A stretch of DNA of 64,000 nucleotides from assembly GCA_036924285.1 (NCBI GenBank), contig JAYKYS010000016.1, forward strand, positions 558,001 through 622,000. The letters are read 5' to 3'. The notes beneath the pieces were generated by a model. That model was not told the DNA's origin. It saw only the letters and a list, made by a program, of their open reading frames with translations, and did no database searches. Shown here piece by piece: positions 11,186 to 18,400 of the stretch (position 1 is the stretch's first letter; every line of letters starts with the position of its first letter). A program made the translations under genes and the position numbers. The stretch comes from Asterella californica (taxonomy: Eukaryota > Streptophyta > Marchantiopsida > Marchantiales > Aytoniaceae).

Positions 11186-11692
11186 CAGATTTCTTCTCGA
11201 GGGGGAACATTGCAACCAGCTAGGGAGGGTTCTAGTGAGCTGTTTTGGAAGTTTCTTCTCATGGCCAAGGTTTCAGAGCAAATATTTGAGACCAGATTGG
11301 ACTACGTGCAGGATGTTTCGAGCAAACCGCGTTTTGATTCTGTGCTTGAGGACGTCTGGAAGTTTTCTTGGCCAGGAACAGATGAGAATGGGGCACCGAG
11401 ACGCTTTGCCAGATTAGTGAGCCTGAACCGGTTGCGAGAGCTTTATCCACACTTTTCAGATTCTTGTATTGTGTTCGCTGCGTCTTTGGAGATGGAGGCG
11501 GATACCTTTTTGATGGCTGCTTGTTATGCGTGGACTGAGAGTGAACCTAGGAGGAAGCGTTTTCAAGTATATAAGCATCTCTCTTATGCAGCGGGATGGA
11601 GAGAGAGAAAGCAATTTCCAGAGTTTCTACAGTCAGCTGTGCAACAGAGTTGGGAAGAGCCAGGCGAGGAGCATGTAGGATACATGGATTGA
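11186..11692 (+). CDS. second transposon-encoded ORF, unknown function
   Basis: An open frame runs from 11186 to a TGA at 11690-11692; the first ATG in frame is at 11261 (144 aa), but the frame is open upstream and could be joined to an earlier exon through an AG at 11187-11188. The product is rich in Trp and charged residues (VWKFSWPGTDENGAPRRFAR, then MEADTFLMAACYAWTESE) and has no motif I recognise. It has no signal peptide or membrane segment in the visible part. It is convergent with the transposase gene inside the same TTAA element, so it may be an accessory protein of transposition or captured cargo. Being open over about 170 codons with protein-like composition supports its reality; the start and any introns are uncertain. 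Confidence 0.5.
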   Translation, partial: QISSRGGTLQPAREGSSELFWKFLLMAKVSEQIFETRLDYVQDVSSKPRFDSVLEDVWKFSWPGTDENGAPRRFARLVSLNRLRELYPHFSDSCIVFAASLEMEADTFLMAACYAWTESEPRRKRFQVYKHLSYAAGWRERKQFPEFLQSAVQQSWEEPGEEHVGYMD

Positions 11693-11768
11693 TTTTTCTT
11701 CCAGTCCAGGTTTTGCTTATTTTATTTACAAGTGTTTAGTGTTTCAGTATTTTATTGGCTTGAGCCTC

Positions 11769-11840
11769 CTCCCCTCCTGCGAGGGGAGTGAACCTTCGCT
11801 GGGATGGCCAGCTAGATGGGTTCAACTCCCATCGAAGGTA
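11769..11840 (+). other. tandem hairpin plus tRNA-like minihelix
   Basis: CTCCCCTC pairs with GAGGGGAG around a 4-base loop (11769-11788). Three bases later 11792-11840 can fold like a tRNA lacking its anticodon arm. It has a 7-bp acceptor-like stem (ACCTTCG with CGAAGGT), a 4-bp hairpin (CTGG GATGG CCAG), a 5-bp T-like stem ATGGG/CCCAT with the 7-base loop TTCAACT, and an A at the discriminator place. GGTTCAACTCC matches the RNA polymerase III box B consensus, but box A and an anticodon arm are absent, so it is not a functional tRNA gene. It lies 76 bases after the plus-strand ORF and could be a 3'-UTR structure or tRNA-derived remnant. Confidence 0.4.
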
Positions 11841-11991
11841 TTATATGAGTATTAGATCATTTCATGCTTTCATGTTCTCGAGTTCACCCTCGTCCACAGG
11901 CTAAGTACTCGCTCAAGCAGTTAGGCAAGCCGACGATCGATCAGTCGAGACATGCGATGACCACCGATGGAGTACGTTTATAGACCACAAC

Positions 11992-12825
11992 TTGTAAACC
12001 TGTACTCCAACAGATTTCGAAAACCTGTTTGAGGAACAGGTTTCCAAAACCTGTAAAGGAACAGGTTTAGGAAACCTGTTTCAGGAACAGGTTTCGAAAA
12101 CCTGTAAACAAACAGGTTTTGGAAACCTGTTTCCAGAACAGGTTTAGGAAACCTGTTTCCAGAACAGGTTTCGAGAACCTGTTTGAGGAACAGGTATCGA
12201 AAACCTGTTTCCAAACAGGTTTAGGAAACCTGTTTCCAGAACAGGTTTCGAAAACCTGTAAAGGAACAGGTTTCGAAAACCTGTAAACCAACAGGTATCG
12301 AAAACCTGTTTACAAACAGGTTTAGGAAACCTGTTTCCAGAACAGGTTTCGAAAACCTGTAAACCAACAGGTTTCCAAAACCTGTTTCAGGAACAGGTTT
12401 CGAAAACCTGTAAACCAACAGGTATCGAAAACCTGTTTACAAACAGGTTTAGGAAACCTGTTTCCAGAACAGGTTTCGAAAACCTGTAAACCAACAGGTT
12501 TCCAAAACCTGTTTCAGGAACAGGTTTCGAAAACCTGTAAACCAACAGGTTTCCAAAACCTGTTTCAGGAACAGGTTTAGGAAACCTGTAAACAAACAGG
12601 TTTAGGAAACCTGTTTCCAGAACAGGTTTCGAAAACCTGTTTACAAACAAGTTTCCAAAACCTGTTCTCCAACAGGTTTAGATAATCTGTTTAGAAACAG
12701 GTTTCCAAAACCTGTTTCAGGAACAGGGTTTCCAAAACCTATTTCCAGAACAGGTTTAGGAAACCTGTTTCAGGAACAGGTTTCAAAAACCTGTAAACAA
12801 ACAGGTTACATTAACCTGTTTCCGA
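11992..12825. repeat. array of about 33 short palindromes (minisatellite)
   Basis: The stretch is built from units of the form ACAGGTTT-NNN-AAACCTGT, an 8-bp inverted repeat around 3 bases (often CGA or AGG), separated by 6-7-base spacers drawn from a small set (AAACCA, TTCCAGA, TTCAGGA, TTACAA). The period is about 25-26 bases over roughly 830 bases. Higher-order blocks recur, for example around 12280-12400 and 12400-12530. It lies between the two convergent genes of the DNA transposon. It has no coding meaning. Each unit could bind a dimeric protein or extrude a hairpin. Confidence 0.9.
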
Positions 12826-13755
12826 ACGTTTCGTGAGTAAGTGCGAGCCTAGTTCGTGTAAGGAAATATTAAAAGGAGATGTTTTAACAAAGATAAAGTT
12901 ATAGCAACCTAAAAAGTGAAGAAGACTGTAAAATTTATTTTTCTGAGAAAGCGTAGAAGGAAATACTGAAAAGATATTAGCAACAAGTTGTTGAAATTAG
13001 TCCTCTGGAATTGAGAAATTCGTAGAAGGAAATAGTACAAAGTTATAGCAATAATAAAAGCAAAGCAGTAGATTGAATAAACTGAAATCCTAAAGAAGAA
13101 AAGGAAATTTCTTGAAACTAAAAAGTTTGAGAAAGATTAAACTTCCCCGTTAGTACATCATAGCAACCCATTACATGTATCCGCCATTGTCCAAGTATTT
13201 AACATTGCTTCGCACGTTTACGTTTCAAATGTCACTGAGTACCCTTTCATAAAAAATATGAGCGATAATATGATTATGGAGGGTTTTACTTTTCTTATGA
13301 ACAAACTTGGTCCTTCTTTGCTTCGATATGAAATTTGTGAAAGAAATAATATGTGAACTAATATGTGAAAGAATAATATATCAGGAAGTAATTTGTGAAA
13401 GAAATCATATTTAGACGCAAATTTATCCACTAAAGTGTATATCAAGACAAAAGAAGGCAATTCATATGAAGATCGTCTGTAAATAGTTTCAGGATTTTGA
13501 AACCAAGTTAGTCTTGGGAGCAATACTGTGATAATCAATGAAGTTTGGATTACCAAATAGTCTCAGCTATGCTGCTATGCCTGTATGTTTCTTATCATTG
13601 TGGAGACGACATCGGAACAGAATTTCAATCTGGTTGAGTAGATTGTGGAGTCCTTTCCTGCACACACCCAAGTACCATGATGAGTTCATACAAGACCAAA
13701 AGTCGGACGAGTTGACCATCATGATGAGTGATAAAGCCTGATATAATATTCTTAC
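12826..13755. other. AT-rich spacer between array and transposase 3' end
   Basis: No gene recognised. It contains a loosely repeated purine-rich segment sharing CGTAGAAGGAAATA at 12952 and 13021, and presumably the 3' untranslated region and polyadenylation signals of the minus-strand transposase gene. Confidence 0.4.
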
Positions 13756-13759
13756 CACC

Positions 13760-16213
13760 TCAATTGATACGCACGCCAAATAACCGTTCTCGGAGTTCTC
13801 CCTTCCACTCAGTTGTTCTCGGTGGTAATATGCGCGTCGTTGCCGTCCTGTGTCGAACAGTAGTGTGTTGTGGTCGGCGTTGCAAAATCTTTATGGGCTC
13901 ACGTGTGATATTCTCGTTCCAGTCCATACAACATGCAGCAAGACGGGCCTCATGAGATCGTGCATAATGGATTCTCTTCGTAGCAAACTTGTTAATGACA
14001 GAGTTGAATGTCTCTGACATATAGTTCTCTCGTGCTCGAGTATAGAATCTCATTTTTGCCGGCGTAATGTTACTAGTCAGGAACTGCACCATAGCCAAGT
14101 GTGTGGACGAGTCTGCGAGTTTCATAGTGTGAGCAACACATATTTCATTGAACATGAAGTGTGGTCATTCCAAATGAGTTTAGAAGGATTTATGAACTTA
14201 CCTCTTTGATAGTATTGGTCGGAGGCTGGTCGATTCAGATCAGGGACTGAGCAACAAGGCCTATCTCCTGGTAGATCTCTACATAGTGTGTGGTCTCCCG
14301 CCCAATGATTTGCAGCATTGCAAATATCCATGACCAACACCGATGTATCATCTTCAACTTGCGGATAACGTCCATCAGGTCCAATCGTCCTCCTCGCATT
14401 CAACTGACAACATGTGTATATCCACCCTTTCAACTTGTCAGCTATGCCATGTGTCTGAGTCTCAGGATACATGAACCGTCTAGATGCAATGGGGTCTCCA
14501 TCTGCCAACCCTCGCATCTCCACAACTCGTTGTACCAATACTGGCTTGTTCCCTTGTATAGAGGCTCCATGATCTCGAAGCCAAGTCACCAAATGTCTCT
14601 TCGTGAGGAGTTCGAGGTCAGCCCTAACCTCAGCCTCCTCCACACCTGCTGGTACACGCTTCTTATTCTGCACCTCTACTAAGAACTTTTTGATTACATT
14701 CTTGCACTTGTGCCATAGATCCTTCTGACTAACAATCCCATGACGAGACAAGATGGCATCAACTGATGACTTATCGTCATGTACAACCTCATCTGGTACA
14801 ATGCCCCTGGAGATGAGTCGCTGAATACCCAACTCAAATGCTCGATCCTCAATCAACCACGAGTTGTTTTCAGTCTCTACTCGAGTCATGTTCACCATCT
14901 CGATCACTCTACCGTCATTTGCTGAGATGAAAGCACATGTCCCATTGTAGCCATTCCTAGTCGAGTCGTATCTCAAATCAGCATACACCACGAAGTTGCC
15001 TAAAATACCCGATAACTAAGTCAGATCCTCCTAAAAAATGGCTTCATCAAAACTTGCATCCTTCAGCAATAAAACCTCATAACTAAGCAGAAGCTCGAGC
15101 ACTTACCACCCACAGGAGCCTCGTTCAAGTCCGGAAAATGTTGTGCAAGCACTTCAGATTGGACCTCCTCTTTCTTCATGGCCCATCTTTCTAGTGTCGC
15201 TTGAATCCATCCTATGAAGCGATCCTTTCCATTCTGGAATCCAAAGAAATGGGACCTCGAAACTGGAGCTAACCCTACCTCTCGACATAAACTATCTAGT
15301 TGTTCGAACCCCAATCCGGCGCACAAACCAGCATGATAAAAACGGTGAGTGACATCGGGAACACCGTGATATATCTCCATCTCAGTTGATCTCCATCCAA
15401 ACGTGTGACCTTGTGGACATCTAAGCTTCAAGGAGTATGTCTGATGGATACATGAAACTATCGGTGGATCGAAAGTCAACTCACACCCATAATGATGACA
15501 TCTCACCTTGAATAGAGTGAATAATTCCATCAACTTAGAAATTCCCACAAACCCGTAAACCGCTAAGTCCAGACTCTGGTCCTCGGGTGTAGCTCCAGCT
15601 ATGTCCTCTGGTATGAGTGGCTCTAAGACGTTGGATACTTGAGAATCACGGATCGACTCAAAAAGGAATGCCGAATCTAGCATAGACGGGTTTGATGTGG
15701 AAGCAACAAAGCGATCCTAGAAATGATAATACCACACAAAGTCTGATCATGACTAGGTTCTAACATCAATGATCAAATAAATTAAATTTCTAGTCATGTC
15801 ACAACTTCGCATTCATACAAAAACTGAAAGAGAAACATTTAGCTAAACTTGAACAGCACCTGATGCTCAGCATGGTCAATGCCAAGAGCTCGCAATATGA
15901 TAGGGTCTGCATGAAACTCGGTATCCTCCGGCCGAATAACATCTCCCTCTAGATCACCCTCCTCTGGAATTACATCTGGCTCGTCCAACCTACCCTGCGC
16001 TTCTCTCGCCATCTGATCTATGCGAACAGCGGCGGTTGAGAAAAGAAAATGAAACACAGCGGTATGACCTGCACCTGGTCCTAAAAGACGCATTGTCTGC
16101 ACATAGCGAAGCAATAACGACTCTGGCACTCTCACTTTCCCGCCCGGGACCTCCGGACATCCTCTAGGTAAGTGTCGATCTCCAGGCCGCCGAGGATGAA
16201 CTCTAGGAGGCAT
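13760..16213 (-). CDS. DDE transposase with zinc-binding segment and internal SAP domain (4 exons)
   Basis: Predicted exons on the minus strand are 16213-15860, 15716-15107, 14999-14202 and 14112-13760. All have GT..AG introns of 88-143 bases, phases agree at each junction, and the joined frame has no stop: 704 aa from the ATG at 16213. Residues about 190-240 hold a zinc-binding-like segment (CHHYGCEL, then LRCPQGHTFGW). The DDE core shows Asp329/Asp333 in YADLRYDST, Asp396/Asp397 in VVHDDKSS and Glu621 in NYMSETFNS; which of each pair is catalytic cannot be told. Between the second Asp and the Glu, residues about 449-484 read like a SAP DNA-binding domain (RHLVTWLRDHGASIQGNK, then LVQRVVEM). 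It would cut and rejoin the ends at 10209 and 17528 and could act on the MITE at 8062. Superfamily assignment to a Kolobok-like group is tentative. Exon 1 is the least certain. Confidence 0.75.
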
Positions 16214-16575
16214 TTCGCTAGCAAAATATACACTGTAGAAAAGGTCTACCCTATCAGTCCGGAGGTCCAAACAAGTACCTGATGGTAACCAAGTGTTTCT
16301 GAATAATAAATAAAAATATCTAATGCTGAAAAACAAACAAAAAGACTAAAGATCTACATTATATCCCAAAATAAAAAATCAACGTCAGAATTAAAAAATC
16401 AACTACAAAATATCAGTGAATATTCCTAATATAAATCACAGCAAGTCTCACCTATTTCAACATAACTCACAAAAACTCTAATAGATCTTACAGAAGACAA
16501 GAAAGTAATAAAACGAGATTCAGACAAAAAGCAAATACGGGAAAAAAACAGAGCAGGCAACCAGAAAATAATGAA
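16214..16575. other. upstream region of the transposase gene
   Basis: AT-rich sequence directly 5' of the predicted transposase start (minus strand). An open frame extends about 40 codons upstream of the ATG at 16213, so a longer N terminus is possible. No further motif seen. Confidence 0.35.
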
Positions 16576-16599
16576 GTAAAAGACTAAAGGACAGTCGAT

Positions 16600-16990
16600 T
16601 TAAGGGATGCGAGGGTTTTGACCCTCCAGTGGAAGGAGGGTCGAAACCCTTTTTCTCTCCAATGGGATACCGCAGCCTTCTCCCTCCAATGGGGATGAAG
16701 GCTGCTGGGAGGAGAGGAGGGAGGGAGGGCTGGAGGAGGGAGGAAGGGCTGGAGGGAGGCGCGGCATTGGAGGGAAGGCTGCCGGCAGCCTCTGCCTCCG
16801 CGATCCCTCCTGAGGAGGAGGAAGGCGCGGCAGCCTTCCCTCTCCTCCCGCGAATCCTGCGAGAGGAGGAGGGAGGCGCGGCAGCCTTCCCTCTCCTTCT
16901 GCGAACCCCTCCAGAGGAGGAGGGAGGCGCGACTGCGCGAGGAGGAGGGAGACGCGACTGCGCGAGGCGTAGTCGCTTCGTGCAGTCGTC
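16600..16990. repeat. GA-rich low-complexity tract upstream of transposase
   Basis: The plus strand is strongly purine-rich (GGAGGAGGGAGG words) with imperfect repeats ending in GGCGCGGCAGCCTTCCCTCT and, at 16920-16990, GAGGAGGGAGACGCGACTGCGCGAG. A run of four GGG tracts at 16707-16729 could form a G-quadruplex. It lies 400-800 bases upstream of the transposase start and may be part of its promoter. Open frames through it on both strands are composition artefacts. Confidence 0.6.
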
Positions 16991-17484
16991 TACTTGCCTT
17001 CGCGCAGGCTGCCATTTCGCCTCGCGCAGTCCTGTATTTATCTCGTCAGAAAAATCGTGCCTGTAAACTTTTTTGAAATTTGTCAGCAAGGATAAATATC
17101 ATTACAGTGAGAAGTACATCGACCGGTGATTGTAAACGTAATCTCAGTTTCCGGAAAAACATATCGGCAAGTACAAATCGTTCTTGTAATGGATTGTCAT
17201 CGTCTCTATAGCGAAATAATTTGAATACAAGAACTATTCAAAATTTGAAAAATCGAATATTCCATTTCTGTGACTCACAGTGTTTTGACTTTCAATTGCA
17301 CATTTCATAACCGTCTGATCTCAGATTCATCTCATCTTAGTCACATTTTGAAGGTCTACTGATACTGAACATTTCAATACCCAGATCGCCTGTTTTGAAA
17401 CAAAATTGAACACGTAACAGAGATTCGCGATTTTCACAGGGGCCCCCGCCGGACTAGTTTTTACTTAGTTCTCGCTAAAAATGC
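16991..17484. other. right arm of the transposon, no gene
   Basis: No coding sequence or RNA gene recognised between the purine-rich tract and the palindrome near the right end; includes a CCGGCGGGGGCCCC-like stretch read on the minus strand at 17440-17452, echoed in the MITE. Confidence 0.4.
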
Positions 17485-17510
17485 TTAGCGGTGGGGATCC
17501 CCACCGCTAA
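17485..17510. repeat. 26-bp perfect subterminal palindrome
   Basis: TTAGCGGTGGGGA followed by its exact complement reversed, 5 bases inside the right terminal repeat. The MITE at 8062 has a related palindrome at the same place next to its left end, so this is a conserved feature of one end of the family and a candidate transposase-binding or end-synapsis site. Confidence 0.8.
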
Positions 17511-17515
17511 AGTAG

Positions 17516-17528
17516 CCGCACTTGTGGT
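17516..17528 (-). repeat. right terminal inverted repeat
   Basis: CCGCACTTGTGGT, exact complement of the left end, followed by the target copy TTAA at 17529-17532. Confidence 0.85.
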
Positions 17529-17858
17529 TTAACGTTGAAGTTGCTGGCCTCGAGGCTCGAGCTCGTGAGGCCCGCTACGAAGGAATAGCATCAAACTCTC
17601 GACGGACTGACTCTATCTTCACGTCAGGATACGATTCGACTGGATGTACGTACCTTACACGGATATATCGATCGGACTGAGGTTGCATAGTTACATATAG
17701 ACGAGGCCATAAATTGTCAGGAACAACTTCGTCTGCTGACAACAATCGCCCGCCGCATCCATATCTAGAATCTAGATGAACACGAGCTCAATGCAGAAGC
17801 TAGAATTATCCATTCAATGACATCATAAAAAGATTTGCGGCGGCTGTTGACTGGCTGG

Positions 17859-17866
17859 TATATAAG
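17859..17866 (+). promoter_or_regulatory. possible TATA box of the PLAT gene
   Basis: TATATAAG, followed by a (GGTT)n microsatellite at 17868-17888. It lies about 540 bases upstream of the predicted start at 18401, so a long 5' untranslated leader or an intervening intron would be needed; weak evidence. Confidence 0.25.
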
Positions 17867-18400
17867 TTGGTTGGTTGGTTGGTTGGTGCTCTTGAAGGGA
17901 ACGAACAAACCAATTCGAACTAAAGCTTCTGCAGTGCGAGATGCCTGCCTAGGCCTGCATAAGTATAATACATTCGGATCGAGTGATTCGATCGGCGCAA
18001 CCAACCGATGGATCTGTAATGCATGCATGAAGATCTGCTCCGGAATCAGAATCAGAATCCCATCGTTAATGCTCGTGAGACAGTCCAGAACTTGCACGCT
18101 CTCTTCGAATTCTCTCAGTACGAACTTGTAGCCTCCTGCAGCGGTCTATCGATCGTATGTTCTCTCTCTCCACAGCCCAGCTCACTTCTGCAACCATCGG
18201 TCTCACAACATCTACTATTTATTGACCCACCTTCGTTATCTAGCTAGGCCTTCATCCGATCAGCTCCAGAACGATCCCATTCCACTCGCTAGCTGCTAGC
18301 TATACGACCCGCTCAACGGAGTAACTGAGATCATATCAATTTCTTGCAGCGTTTCTTTCACTGTTAGCAGACTGATCAAGTAGTCTTCGGTCGACCTGCA

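Larger units (their letters stand above)
10209..17528. mobile_element. TTAA-target DNA transposon with intact transposase gene (Kolobok-like, tentative)
   Basis: A 7320-bp unit with perfect 13-bp terminal inverted repeats (ACCACAAGTGCGG at the left, its complement at the right) and TTAA on both sides (10205-10208, 17529-17532). Inside are a four-exon transposase gene on the minus strand, a second ORF on the plus strand, an array of short palindromes between the two convergent genes, a purine-rich tract upstream of the transposase, and a palindrome just inside the right end. TTAA targets are known for the piggyBac, Kolobok and Sola3 groups. The transposase layout (zinc-binding CPQGH segment, then DDE core) reminds me of Kolobok-type proteins, but that assignment rests on memory and is tentative. 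Matching ends, matching target copies and an uninterrupted transposase suggest a recent, possibly still competent insertion. Confidence 0.8.

Noticed and set aside
10914..11417. Cys/Phe-rich frame overlapping the unknown transposon ORF
   Set aside because: Pyrimidine-rich sequence produces a hydrophobic peptide without domain features; the overlapping frame ending at 11692 is more protein-like.
11792..11840. A complete tRNA gene
   Set aside because: Anticodon arm and box A are missing; only the acceptor-like stem and T-arm are present.
11978..12650. Minus-strand open frames through the palindrome array (repeated KPVPETGF-like peptides)
   Set aside because: The repeat lacks stop codons in several frames and its 25-26-base period shifts frame from unit to unit; the peptides are a by-product of the DNA repeat.
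11992..12825. CRISPR-like array
   Set aside because: Units are palindromic, the short spacers are drawn from a small recurring set and are not unique, no cas genes are present, and the genome is eukaryotic.
16520..17089. Long open frames on both strands of the purine-rich tract
   Set aside because: Low-complexity composition gives open frames in several registers; no domain or consistent splice structure.
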